A DNA stretch of 64,000 bases from Paraburkholderia bannensis NBRC 103871 (lineage in GTDB: Bacteria; Pseudomonadota; Gammaproteobacteria; Burkholderiales; Burkholderiaceae), in the NCBI RefSeq assembly GCF_000685015.1, contig NZ_BAYA01000004.1, forward strand, positions 248,001-312,000. Direction: 5' to 3'. How positions within the stretch are numbered: the first letter of the stretch is position 1; the number at the start of each line of letters is the position of its first letter. Below the pieces are notes generated by a model that was given only the letters and a program-made list of their open reading frames with translations, had not been told where the DNA came from and searched no databases. This document shows positions 9,350 to 18,202 of the stretch, piece by piece. The position numbers were made by a program, and so were the translations under genes.

Positions 9350-9490
9350 TCAACCAAACAGCTTCATCGCCTGCGCGAGCGTGTTGGTCACGCCCCACAC
9401 GAGCGGCACCACCACGTAAAGCCAGAAAACGGCCATCAGCAGTTTGTTCGACTGCTTCGGCGCCGCGACGGCGTTGCTTGCATTCGTCAT
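9350..9490 (-). CDS. MFS transporter small companion protein (46 aa)
   Basis: This short frame on the minus strand codes for 46 residues starting MTNASNAVAAPKQSN, then one transmembrane helix (about 18-38, WLYVVVPLVWGV) and a short basic tail. A GGAGCGC ribosome site precedes the ATG. It starts 14 bp after the OxlT-type MFS porter and is followed by a terminator. Many OxlT-like porters are followed by such a one-helix peptide, annotated as an MFS transporter small subunit. Codon use and hydrophobic pattern support a real gene. Confidence 0.75.
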   Translation of the reverse strand: MTNASNAVAAPKQSNKLLMAVFWLYVVVPLVWGVTNTLAQAMKLFG

Positions 9491-9503
9491 GATCGTGCGC
9501 TCC

Positions 9504-10907
9504 TTATTTGCCGGCGGCCGCGAGTTGCGCGTCGCTCATGTGATGCTTCTCGTGCACGCGGCGCACCAGAAGATTGCAGATGAAACCGACGATCAGCAGC
9601 GAAGCCATGATGTGGACGGTCATCGTGTAGGCATCGGCCTTGGCCACGCCGTGCGCCACCTGATAGGCGCGCACGTAGTTCACCAGCACCGGGCCCGCGA
9701 CGCCCGCGGCCGCCCAGGCGGTCAGCAGACGGCCGTGAATGCCGCCGACGAAAGCCGTGCCGAACATGTCCGCGAGATACGCGGGCACGGTCGAGAAGCC
9801 GCCGCCGTACATCGACAGGATCAGGCAATAAGCCAGCACGAACAGCACGATGTTGCCGCTCTGCGCGAACTGCGGAACCGCGTAGTACAGCACTGCGCCG
9901 AACACGAAGAAGATGAAGTACGTGTTCTTGCGGCCAACCCAGTCGGACGCCGAAGCCCACACGAAACGCCCACCCATGTTGAACAGCGACAGCAGGCCGA
10001 CGAAGCCGGCTGCGGCGCCCGCGGTCACGGTGTCCTTGAAGCTTTCCTGGATCATCACCGAAGCCTGGCCGAGAATGCCGATGCCTGCCGTGACGTTGAG
10101 GAACAGCACCAGCCAGATCAGGTAGAACTGCGGCGTCTTGAGCGCCTGGTCGATGTGCACGTGCGAGCGCGAGACCAGCTTGCCGGTCGTGGCGGGCTGC
10201 GTCCAGCCTTCCGGCTTCCAGTCCTTGGCGGGCACGCGAATCGCGATCGAGCCAATCGTCATCGAGATGAAGTACGCCACGCCCAGCACCACGAAGGTCT
10301 GCGCAACGCCCACGCTCGTGTCGCTGGAGAAGTGCTTCATCAGCATCACCGACAGCGGAGCCGCGATCATCGCGCCGCCACCGAAGCCCATGATCGCGAG
10401 GCCCGTCGCCATGCCGCGGCGATCCGGGAACCAGCGGATCAGCGTCGAAACCGGCGAAACGTAGCCGAGGCCCAGCCCGATGCCGCCGATCACGCCATAG
10501 CCGAGATACAGCAGCGCGATCTGATGCAGATAGACGCCGAGCGCGGACACGAGGAAGCCGCCGCCGAAGCAGCAGGCCGCCGTGAACATCGTGCGGCGCG
10601 GGCCGACGCGTTCGAGCCACTTGCCGCCGAACGCAGCGGACAGGCCCAGAAACACGATCGCCAGCGAGAAAATCCAGCCGAGCGACGTGAGCGTCCAGTC
10701 GTCAGGCGACGACTGCGTAATGCCGATCACTTTCGTGAGCGGCGAGTTGAACACCGAGAAGGCGTAGGCCTGGCCGATGCACAGATGCACCGCCAGCGCG
10801 GCGGGCGGCACCATCCAGCGTGAAAAGCCGGGCGGTGCAATGGTGGCCTCCTTGGAAAAGAAGGGCGCGGCTGCGGTGCCGCGCGTCGAATCCGCAACGC
10901 TGCTCAT
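9504..10907 (-). CDS. MFS transporter, oxalate/formate antiporter (OxlT) family
   Basis: This 467-residue major facilitator has about 12 membrane helices and a soluble N-terminus of about 35 residues. Loop and helix motifs match the OxlT/nitrate-porter-like MFS branch. The substrate is probably a small carboxylate; no oxalate-degrading genes lie nearby, so oxalate itself is not supported. It forms a two-gene unit with the 46-residue peptide and ends at the terminator at 9273-9302. A GGGAGACC ribosome site precedes the ATG. Confidence 0.85.
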   Translation of the reverse strand: MSSVADSTRGTAAAPFFSKEATIAPPGFSRWMVPPAALAVHLCIGQAYAFSVFNSPLTKVIGITQSSPDDWTLTSLGWIFSLAIVFLGLSAAFGGKWLERVGPRRTMFTAACCFGGGFLVSALGVYLHQIALLYLGYGVIGGIGLGLGYVSPVSTLIRWFPDRRGMATGLAIMGFGGGAMIAAPLSVMLMKHFSSDTSVGVAQTFVVLGVAYFISMTIGSIAIRVPAKDWKPEGWTQPATTGKLVSRSHVHIDQALKTPQFYLIWLVLFLNVTAGIGILGQASVMIQESFKDTVTAGAAAGFVGLLSLFNMGGRFVWASASDWVGRKNTYFIFFVFGAVLYYAVPQFAQSGNIVLFVLAYCLILSMYGGGFSTVPAYLADMFGTAFVGGIHGRLLTAWAAAGVAGPVLVNYVRAYQVAHGVAKADAYTMTVHIMASLLIVGFICNLLVRRVHEKHHMSDAQLAAAGK

Positions 10908-11240
10908 TGGTCGGTCTCCCTGGGAAGCGTATGTTCGTCATCACTGTGCAGGCGCGCGGTTTGTTATGGAGACCGGCCAGAAAGGCATTTTCGGGCGGTT
11001 TCGAACGGATGGGCGCGCGCTGCTGCACGTAGCACTTACATGCCGGAAATTCGGCACGCCCGAACGTTAGTGCGACAACCGGGCACTTGGCAATATGAGA
11101 TAGCGATGCATATGGGATCGGCGCGACGGAATTGTCGTTCTGATTGCGCGCTCAACGGCCTCGCTCTCCTGATGCATCGGGGCATGCAGGAGAGCGAAGG
11201 AAAGATCTAGCTGGAAGGGAAAAAGCGGAAGAGAGGCGCG
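10908..11240. other. Intergenic region between the MFS porter and the PepSY gene
   Basis: No gene was found. The region carries the start-side signals of the MFS porter. An imperfect hairpin at 11162-11196 (10-bp stem CGCTCTCCTG/CAGGAGAGCG plus an inner ATGC/GCAT pairing) lies just after the PepSY gene stop and may end its transcript, although no T-run follows. Confidence 0.5.
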
Positions 11241-11984
11241 TTAAAGCAGGCCGATTGCGAACGCCGCCGCGACCGATCCGACCACGAGCACGACGCCCAC
11301 GGTCTTCTTGCGGTTGAGTTCAGTCCAGAGCAGCACGCCGGTGAGCGACAACAGAATCAGGCTGCCCGCGATGGTGTCCATCAGCAACACCCAGCCGATG
11401 CCCATGCCCACGCCGCGATGGAGATTGTTGAGCGTGGCGAAGAACGCGCTCTGCGTGCGGCGCACGGAAACCGTGTTGTTGCCCACCCAATATTCGATGG
11501 CGATGCTCTCGTGCGGGCCCATCAGCGCGAATTGCCATGACTCGGGCTGCACGACGCTGCGATCGCCCCACGCGACCGGATGCGACTTCTCGCGGCGGAT
11601 CTTGCCCGGCTTGCCGTCGAATTCGAGCGTCTGCTGAAGCCAGCTTGCGAGCGCCTCGGGCGTTTTGGGGTGATCGGCGGGCAGCGCGACCTGCATCTCC
11701 TTGACCTGTGCGGTGCCCGAGGAAATTTTCATCGGCCCGGCGCGATGGTTGAGCAGGAAACCCGTGACGCCGAACAGCAGGCCCAGCACCGCGCCCCACA
11801 AACCCACCCAGCCGTGCACCTTGCGCAGCCATTTGATGAAGTTGGCGCGGCGCGAGCGCTTGCGGCGCGCCGCAAGATCGGCGGCGTCGAGCGGCTGGCC
11901 AATGCGGTGCGCAATATCGGCGGGAGCGGCGGGAGCGCCAACGCCTGGGGATTCGATCAGAGGCTCGTCAAGACGGGCGTTCAA
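11241..11984 (-). CDS. PepSY-associated transmembrane protein
   Basis: This 247-residue inner-membrane protein belongs to the PepSY-TM family. It has a basic cytoplasmic N-terminus (to about 50), a helix starting about 56 after WLRKVHGWVG, a periplasmic domain of about 100 residues, and two C-terminal helices. The HGWVGLWGA and LHRGVG motifs are family hallmarks. Such proteins are often linked to ferric-siderophore or heme reduction. A Fur-box-like site lies about 65 bp upstream, which fits iron control. The gene is single. Confidence 0.8.
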   Translation of the reverse strand: MNARLDEPLIESPGVGAPAAPADIAHRIGQPLDAADLAARRKRSRRANFIKWLRKVHGWVGLWGAVLGLLFGVTGFLLNHRAGPMKISSGTAQVKEMQVALPADHPKTPEALASWLQQTLEFDGKPGKIRREKSHPVAWGDRSVVQPESWQFALMGPHESIAIEYWVGNNTVSVRRTQSAFFATLNNLHRGVGMGIGWVLLMDTIAGSLILLSLTGVLLWTELNRKKTVGVVLVVGSVAAAFAIGLL

Positions 11985-12048
11985 GGCACGACTCCAGATA
12001 CGGCGGGCGCGACGCGGAACAGGACAGACCAGGCGCCCAGCTTACAAT

Positions 12049-12063
12049 TGAGAATGGTTATTA
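12049..12063. promoter_or_regulatory. Fur-box-like operator
   Basis: The 7-1-7 sequence TGAGAAT-g-GTTATTA matches the Fur consensus TGATAATnATTATCA at 11 of 14 positions. It lies in an AT-rich island within GC-rich DNA, about 65 bp upstream of the PepSY-TM gene and about 180 bp from the divergent transglutaminase-like gene. Confidence 0.55.
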
Positions 12064-12246
12064 TTACATAACAGAAAGGCGACTGACAGATTTCGAGGGA
12101 CGAACTGCACCACGGGGAGATTCCGTATTCCTGTGCGGGGAGTCCGCTTGACAAGCGAATCAGGTGACTTTTAAGTAGGAGGGTTGCGCCAAGCCCCATT
12201 CACGCCGTCCCCCCAACAACCGCCGCGCCGCCAACGGAACGCCGCC

Positions 12247-14217
12247 ATGCGCCACGTCCTCGTTCTTTGCACTGCCCTCATTGGCATTTCCGGCACGGCT
12301 TTCAGCTTCGGCGCGCACGCGAGCGGCGAGGCGATGTCCTCGTCTGCCTCATCGGCCGCATCCTCGTCTGCCGCCCTGGCGGCCGCCAGCCAGGCGCCTT
12401 ATACGAACGAAGCGGAAACCCAGACTTTCACCGTCAACGCCGACGGCTCCTACACCAAGCTCGACACGCTCACGCTGCGCGTGAACACCGAAGCCGGCAT
12501 CGCGCGCGCGGGCCAGTACTACGTGTGGTTCAACCGCGAGATGGCGCACGTCGACATCCTCGAAGCGTGGACTGAGGACGCCCAGGGCGGCCGCCACGAT
12601 GTGCGTCCCGAGCAGATCCGCGACGTGCAGGAAGTCCGCTCGTTCGACGCGCCGATGTTCCAGGACGTGCAGGACAAGGTGATCGTCTTCCCCGCCGTCG
12701 AACCCGGCGCGCGCGTGCACCTCACCTGGCGCAAGACCCAGCGCGTGCCGCTCGTGCCCGGCTGGTTCAGCGACTTCACGCCGCCCGACATGGCGCCCAC
12801 GCACAACTTCCGCGTGATCTACGACCTGCCCGAAAACGTGCCGCTTCATGCCGATGCACGCGGCTTTACCGCGCTCAGACCGGTCTCGGCGAATGGCCGC
12901 ACGCGCTACGAATATCGCTACGACAAGGCGAATTTCGATCGCATCGAATATGGTTCGGTTTCCTATGTAAGCTACGGCGACCGGCTGATGGTCTCCACTT
13001 TCCCCGACTACGCCGCGTTCGCAAAGGTCTATCGCGAAGCCTCCGCCGATCCCAGCGTGCACGATCCCGCCGTGGTGCAGCTTGCGCAGTCGCTCACCGC
13101 GCGCGACGCCACGCCGCGCGCGAAGGCGCAGACGCTCTACGACTGGGTGCGCCGCAATATCCGCTATGTGGCAATCAACGTCGGACGGGGCGAGATCGTG
13201 CCGCACCATGTCACCGACGTGCTCGCGAACCGCTACGGCGACTGCAAGGATCATGTCGCGCTCTATGGCGCGCTGCTCGACGCCGTGGGTGTGCGCAACG
13301 TGCCCGCGCTCGTGAACAGCGGCACCATCTACACGCTGCCCGCCGTGCCCGGCTTCGGCGTGATCAATCACGTCATCACCTGGCTGCCCGACTTGCAGAT
13401 GTTCGCGGATTCCACGGCCAATAACGTCGAATTCGGCTTTCTGCCTTCGACCGACATGAACCGCGAAACCGTGCTCGCCGGCGACGGCACGCTGCTGCGC
13501 ACGCCCTCGACCGCCGGCACGACGCGCGACAGCGATCTCGACATCACGGTGGCGCCCGATGGTTCGGCGCGCTTTATCTATCGGCTCGAATCCGCGGGTT
13601 GGGCCGCCGAGCAGACGCGCAGCGCGCTACGCCTGCAAACGCCCGCCCAGCGCGAGGAATCGATGCAATGGGAGTTGCGCAACGCAAACCTGCGCGGCTA
13701 TGCGACGCTCGCGTCGAGTCCGCTCGACGCCACGGCGGGGCCGCTCGTGGTGACGCTCACGGGCACGCTGGACGGCTTCGTCGATCCGCAGATGACCACG
13801 CCCGTGCCGACGCTCACGAGCCTCGTGGGCGGCCTCGACGCGAGCCTGCGCTACTGGCTGGGCGAGCCGCGCCGCACCCAGCCTTTCGTGTGTCGCAACA
13901 TGGCCGTGACCGAGCGCGCGCGCATCGCGTTGCCGCCGGGGCTGCGCGTGCTCGACATGCCTTCGCCGCAGCATGCGGACAATGCGTTCATCGATTTTCA
14001 GTCGAGCTATGCGATGGATGCGCAGGCGAACGTACTGCGCGTGACGCGCACGGGCCGCACGCATTTCGCCAGCGACGTGTGTAGCGCTGCCGATTTCGCG
14101 CAGATGCGGCCCGCGTTCGAGACGATGGCGCGCGACCTGCGTGCGCAACTGATCGTGAAACCCGAGGCGAGGACGGCCTCGGGGGCAAGCGCGCAAGGCA
14201 ATATCGCGCGCGATTGA
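12247..14217 (+). CDS. DUF3857/transglutaminase-like domain protein, exported
   Basis: With the ATG at 12247 the protein has 656 residues and opens with a clear signal peptide (MRHVLVLCTALIG...AHA) followed by a Ser/Ala-rich linker. The N-terminal DUF3857 domain is followed by a transglutaminase-like core with a Cys-His-Asp set: C333 (RYGDCKDH), H375 (INHVITW) and an Asp shortly after. A TTG at 12184 is in frame but would bury the signal peptide, so 12247 was chosen. Function is unknown; a periplasmic or surface peptidase/transglutaminase role is inferred from fold. It is a single gene, convergent with the kinase that follows. Confidence 0.82.
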   Translation: MRHVLVLCTALIGISGTAFSFGAHASGEAMSSSASSAASSSAALAAASQAPYTNEAETQTFTVNADGSYTKLDTLTLRVNTEAGIARAGQYYVWFNREMAHVDILEAWTEDAQGGRHDVRPEQIRDVQEVRSFDAPMFQDVQDKVIVFPAVEPGARVHLTWRKTQRVPLVPGWFSDFTPPDMAPTHNFRVIYDLPENVPLHADARGFTALRPVSANGRTRYEYRYDKANFDRIEYGSVSYVSYGDRLMVSTFPDYAAFAKVYREASADPSVHDPAVVQLAQSLTARDATPRAKAQTLYDWVRRNIRYVAINVGRGEIVPHHVTDVLANRYGDCKDHVALYGALLDAVGVRNVPALVNSGTIYTLPAVPGFGVINHVITWLPDLQMFADSTANNVEFGFLPSTDMNRETVLAGDGTLLRTPSTAGTTRDSDLDITVAPDGSARFIYRLESAGWAAEQTRSALRLQTPAQREESMQWELRNANLRGYATLASSPLDATAGPLVVTLTGTLDGFVDPQMTTPVPTLTSLVGGLDASLRYWLGEPRRTQPFVCRNMAVTERARIALPPGLRVLDMPSPQHADNAFIDFQSSYAMDAQANVLRVTRTGRTHFASDVCSAADFAQMRPAFETMARDLRAQLIVKPEARTASGASAQGNIARD

Positions 14218-14234
14218 TGAGTGATTGATGAGCG

Positions 14235-14260
14235 CCTGGGTGCATATGGGCGCACCCAGG
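14235..14260. terminator. Hairpin between convergent genes, probable bidirectional terminator
   Basis: A perfect 9-bp stem CCTGGGTGC/GCACCCAGG with an 8-nt loop lies between two facing stop codons. Flanking T-runs are weak on both strands. Confidence 0.5.
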
Positions 14261-14262
14261 AT

Positions 14263-15327
14263 TCAAACCGGCCAGAGCGGCCCTTCCTGCATCGCGCCGA
14301 TCTGCTCGCGCAGTTCGAGAATGCGCTCTTCCCAGTAGCGTTGCGTGTTGAACCACGGGAACGCGGCGGGGAACGCCGGATCGTGCCAGCGTCGCGCGAG
14401 CCACGCCGAGTAGTGAATCAGCCGCAGCGTGCGCAGCGCTTCGACGAGATACAGCTCGCGCTGGTCGAACTCGCAGAAGTCCTCGTACCCGGCCAGCAGG
14501 TCAGCGAGCGCACGCGACGCGTCGGCGCGATCGCCGGGCAGCAGCAGCCACAGATCCTGGATCGCGGGCCCCATGCGGCTATCGTCGAAGTCGACGAAAT
14601 GCGGGCCTGCCTCCGTCCACAGCACGTTGCTCGGATGGCAGTCGCCATGCAGGCGCAACTGGCGCACGTCGCCTGCGCGTATGAAGGCGGCTTCCACGCC
14701 TTCCAGCGCCAGATCGACGGCGGTTCGCCACGCGTCGCGCACGTTGTCGGGCACGAAGCCCTGTTCGAGCAGGTACGTGCGCGGCTCGTAGCCATAGCTT
14801 TGAATATCGATCGCCGGGCGCGCGCGATACGGCTGCGACGCGCCGACCGCATGAATGCGGCCAATAAAGCGGCCGATCCATTCGAGCGTTTCGCGATTGT
14901 CGAGATCGGGCGCGCGGCCGCCGCGCCGCTCGAACAAGGAGAAGCGAAAGCCCTCGTGCTCGTGCAGCGAGCGGCCATCGAGCACTAGCGCGGGCACAGC
15001 GGGAATTTCGCGCGCGGCCAGATCGGCGACGAAAGCGTGTTCTTCGAGAATCGCTTCGTCGCTCCAGCGCTCGGGCCGATAGAACTTGGCGACGAGCGGC
15101 GCTTCGTCCTCCACGCCGACCTGATAGACGCGGTTTTCGTAGCTGTTGAGCGCGAGCATGCGTCCGTCGGTGCGACGGCCCGTGGGCATCAGCACGCCGT
15201 CGACGGCATCTAGCACGCACTCGGGCGTCAGGCGCGCGTAGGGTGCATTCGATGCGGACAAATCGCTCGATTCGTCAGACGTACCGGAAGTAGAGGAGGT
15301 GAGATCGTTCATCCCCGCATTGTGCAT
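14263..15327 (-). CDS. srkA: Serine/threonine protein kinase, SrkA (YihE/RdoA) family
   Basis: This 354-residue protein belongs to the choline-kinase-like SrkA family of stress-response protein kinases. It has the catalytic-loop motif LHGDCHPSN and the metal-binding motif FVDFDDSRMGPA about 20 residues later. The N-terminus before about residue 30 is Ser/Asp-rich and variable. An ATG at 15312 would give a protein five residues shorter and is equally possible. The SrkA role in limiting stress-induced death is known in E. coli; here it is inferred from family. Confidence 0.85.
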   Translation of the reverse strand: MHNAGMNDLTSSTSGTSDESSDLSASNAPYARLTPECVLDAVDGVLMPTGRRTDGRMLALNSYENRVYQVGVEDEAPLVAKFYRPERWSDEAILEEHAFVADLAAREIPAVPALVLDGRSLHEHEGFRFSLFERRGGRAPDLDNRETLEWIGRFIGRIHAVGASQPYRARPAIDIQSYGYEPRTYLLEQGFVPDNVRDAWRTAVDLALEGVEAAFIRAGDVRQLRLHGDCHPSNVLWTEAGPHFVDFDDSRMGPAIQDLWLLLPGDRADASRALADLLAGYEDFCEFDQRELYLVEALRTLRLIHYSAWLARRWHDPAFPAAFPWFNTQRYWEERILELREQIGAMQEGPLWPV

Positions 15328-15483
15328 CTTGCGGGCGGCCGCGGCGAGTTGCGCGCGCGGCGCTATGTGCGGCGGCGTGCGGATCGCACACGCCGCGCCG
15401 ATGCGCTGCGGGGAGGAAGCGGCGCACGGGATGCGCGCCGGGGTCAGAGCGGCCTGAGCGACCGCCTGATGGACGTCACTGCT

Positions 15484-15696
15484 TCAGTGGACTTTCGCGC
15501 CGGCGGGCATGACCTGCTCGCCCGTATCGATCAGGTCTTCCAGAAAAAAGGGCTCGGTATTGAGCTGTCGCGACGCGCCAGGCTCGCCGATGTACCAGGT
15601 AACCATGGCCATGTCGCCGAGAATACGCATCACGATGCCACGCGCGCCATGAGGCACGGCGATATGAACAGTGCGAACAATAGAACCGATTTGCAT
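15484..15696 (-). CDS. Small protein of unknown function (70 aa)
   Basis: I do not recognise this protein. The frame is open further upstream, but a GGGGAAAC ribosome site sits at the right distance from the ATG at 15696, giving 70 residues starting MQIGSIVRTVHIAVPHGARG. It is hydrophobic in the middle but has no clear membrane helix; it ends EQVMPAGAKVH. The beta-strand-like pattern with several Gly suggests a compact fold. It is a single gene in an otherwise gene-poor stretch. Confidence 0.6.
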   Translation of the reverse strand: MQIGSIVRTVHIAVPHGARGIVMRILGDMAMVTWYIGEPGASRQLNTEPFFLEDLIDTGEQVMPAGAKVH

Positions 15697-16421
15697 GATG
15701 TTTCCCCGTTCCCAATGCCGGCTTCTTCGCAAGAAAGACCGGTCAGTGTGCTGACAAAAACCCGCGCGCACACGAGGTTGCGCGCACATTCAACTGCGCC
15801 CGGCAGCTCGTTCGCACACTCATTGCATCGGCTTGTTCGAAGCTGCGTCCAGGTTGCCTCGATGGTGCCGATACCCGCGTAAGTGCACGCGCGTGCTAAA
15901 CCGGTTTAAGCATTGTTGCCTTTTTGCCCGTTGGCGCAAAGCAAAAAAATAGGGGGGACGATCCATACGCAACACCTGACAATGCACCGCATTACAAGGC
16001 CGCATGACAAGACTTTTGCGCGCTCATCCCCGCTGACACTTTCGCACGAAGCCAGCGTCCATGCAGGCATTCCCGCACGCGCCGCCGCTTCGGCAAAAGG
16101 CTGACTGTACCAGATGGTGAACCGGCTTCCTGAACTTCAGCATGCTGACGAGTTGCCGCGAGAGGGCAGACCATAACCCATTACGGCGACATTTCCGTGA
16201 CCGTCGTCCGCCGTGGGCCACGTTATCAAAGGACGTTTGCACCGTCGATCCCGGCATGTTCCGTTGCGCACGCAACCATGCGGCAGCGCACATCCGCGCT
16301 TCGCACGCGAAAACAGGCCCTGAAAATGCGGGCCATTGCAGGCCGTTGCGGGCCGGGACGGCAAGGATCGCCCAACAGGCGTATCGTTGCGCCTTTGCAA
16401 TTTCCGTAAGGAGTACCTGTC
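15697..16421. other. Gene-poor intergenic region
   Basis: No convincing gene was found in about 725 bp; short frames lack ribosome sites and family resemblance. Base composition is lower in GC than its neighbours. It holds a perfect 12-bp palindrome (15897-15908) and, at its right end, the AAGGAG ribosome site of the following MFS gene. Confidence 0.55.
15897..15908. promoter_or_regulatory. LacI-family-like operator palindrome
   Basis: TAAACCGGTTTA is a perfect 12-bp palindrome with the central CG typical of LacI/GalR-family operators. No LacI-type regulator gene is in the window, so the binding protein is unknown. Confidence 0.35.
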
Positions 16422-17663
16422 GTGAGTGCATCACCGGGCGCGGGCAGCAAAGCCGCCCCTTCGGCCATTCCCTATATCGAGCGCGGCACGCGTCCCTTCT
16501 GGCGCGCCAGTCTCGCGCTGCTGTTCGCGGGCTATGCCACGTTTTCGCTGCTGTATTGCGTGCAGCCGCTCTTGCCCGCGTTTTCGCAGACCTTCGGCGT
16601 GAGCCCCGCGCAGAGCAGCCTGTCGCTGTCGTTCAGCACGGCGGCGCTGGCCTGCGCGATCTTTATCGCGGGCTTCGTGTCCGAAGGCTGGAGCCGGCGC
16701 ACGATGATGACGGCCTCGCTCACGGCTTCGTCGCTGCTCACGCTCGCGGTCGCGTTCGTGCCCCACTGGCATACGCTGCTGGTGCTGCGCACGCTCGAAG
16801 GCATTGCGCTCGGCGGCGTGCCCGCGGTCGCGATGGCCTGGCTCGCCGAAGAGATGCACCCCGACGGCCTCGGTCTTTCGATGGGCCTTTATGTGGGCGG
16901 CACGGCCATCGGCGGCATGGCCGGGCGCGTGATCACCGGCATCTGCACCGACCTGTTCGGCTGGCGCGTGGCCATCGCGGTGATCGGCGTGCTGGGGCTC
17001 GCGTCGATGTTCGCGTTCCGCGCGCTGTTGCCGCCCTCGCGTCATTTCGTGCCCAGAAGCGGGCTGGGCTTCGCGCATCATCGCGCGGCGCTGTTGCGCC
17101 ATCTCGCGCGGCCAGGGCTCCCTGTGCTGTTCTCGCTCGGCTTCGTGCTGATGGGCAGCTTCGTCACGCTCTACAACTACATTGGCTACCGGCTGATCGC
17201 AGCGCCCTACAACATGAGCCAGGCGGCCATCGGCGCGATCTTCCTCGTGTACCTGACCGGCGTGGTCGCCTCGCCGTGGTCGGGCCGCATGGCCGATACC
17301 TTCGGGCGCGGCCGCGTGCTGCTCGCCAGCCTCGCGCTGATGCTCGTGGGCGTCGTGCTGACGATGTTCGCGCCGCTCGGCGCAATCGCGGCAGGCATTG
17401 CGTGCCTGACGATCGGCTTTTTTGCGGGGCATTCGGTGGCGAGCGGCTGGGTCGGGCGTCTCGCGCGCGAGGCGAAGGGCCAGGCCGCGGCACTCTATTT
17501 GCTCAGCTATTACCTGGGTTCGAGCATCATGGGCTCGGTCGGCGGGCACTTCTGGGCCGCGTGGGGCTGGGGCGGCGTGGCCGGTCTCGTCGCGGTGCTG
17601 CTCGTGCTGGGACTGCTCGGCGCACGCATGCTGCGCTCACGCGAGAAGGCCGGCGCGGCGTGA
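16422..17663 (+). CDS. MFS transporter, YnfM/arabinose-efflux-like
   Basis: This 413-residue major facilitator has 12 predicted membrane helices. The second-helix region reads YCVQPLLPAFSQTFGVSPAQ, characteristic of the YnfM/YdhP efflux branch. The GTG start follows a good AAGGAG site by 9 nt. The substrate is unknown; efflux of a drug or metabolite is the family expectation. The gene stands alone with no adjacent regulator. Confidence 0.85.
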   Translation: MSASPGAGSKAAPSAIPYIERGTRPFWRASLALLFAGYATFSLLYCVQPLLPAFSQTFGVSPAQSSLSLSFSTAALACAIFIAGFVSEGWSRRTMMTASLTASSLLTLAVAFVPHWHTLLVLRTLEGIALGGVPAVAMAWLAEEMHPDGLGLSMGLYVGGTAIGGMAGRVITGICTDLFGWRVAIAVIGVLGLASMFAFRALLPPSRHFVPRSGLGFAHHRAALLRHLARPGLPVLFSLGFVLMGSFVTLYNYIGYRLIAAPYNMSQAAIGAIFLVYLTGVVASPWSGRMADTFGRGRVLLASLALMLVGVVLTMFAPLGAIAAGIACLTIGFFAGHSVASGWVGRLAREAKGQAAALYLLSYYLGSSIMGSVGGHFWAAWGWGGVAGLVAVLLVLGLLGARMLRSREKAGAA

Positions 17664-17955
17664 TTGCGCACCGCTCGCGGATCGTCTGACGAAAGCTGTT
17701 CGTAACCCTGGCGATGAGGCGCAAGCGTGCTGCGGCGCGCTATGAGCATCGGCGCAAAGTCCTGCCCGGCGGGGCTGCGCGGCGCAGCACGGACGACACG
17801 GCAAGCCAACTGCACGCCGACATGTCTGCAAGCCTCACCTATACTCGATTCAGGGCCGAAGCCGCAGCGCCGCGCGTGACGCAATCGCGGCTTAGGGGAC
17901 GAACGCAGCGAGCATCACAGCCGTCTCGTCGGCCCCTCAATACAAGGAGACGAGC

Positions 17956-18141
17956 ATGTCAGGTTATTTCACGATCGGCGACTTCGTGATGATCATCCCG
18001 ATGGCCCTCGCTGGCGCACTCTTCCTCGGCGCCGTGCCCTGTGCAACCGAATTTCGACACAACTCGCTGCGTATCTTCGGGGCGTTGCTCGGCGCACTCG
18101 CGGCCGTCGCGCTCGTCGAAACACTGCCGGCGTTGATGTAG
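17956..18141 (+). CDS. Small membrane protein of unknown function (61 aa)
   Basis: This 61-residue protein has two hydrophobic segments (about 10-28 and 38-58) separated by a short polar turn (TEFRHNS). A near-ideal AAGGAGACGAGC ribosome site precedes the ATG, making it a likely real gene although I do not recognise the family. It is convergent with the fatty-acid desaturase. A helical-hairpin membrane peptide is the only prediction supported. Confidence 0.65.
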   Translation: MSGYFTIGDFVMIIPMALAGALFLGAVPCATEFRHNSLRIFGALLGALAAVALVETLPALM

Positions 18142-18165
18142 CCAGCGTTCTCTCCAGCTGTATTT

Positions 18166-18192
18166 CCACGCGCCCGGCCAGGGCGCGCGTGG
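18166..18192. terminator. Hairpin between convergent genes
   Basis: CCACGCG...CGCGTGG inverted repeats with GC-rich interior lie between the stop codons of the small membrane protein and the desaturase. T-runs are weak, so assignment as a terminator is tentative. Confidence 0.35.
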
Positions 18193-18202
18193 CGCTTTGC
18201 GC

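Noticed and set aside
9504..10907. Naming the MFS porter as an oxalate:formate antiporter
   Set aside because: Family resemblance only; no formyl-CoA transferase or oxalyl-CoA decarboxylase genes are nearby.
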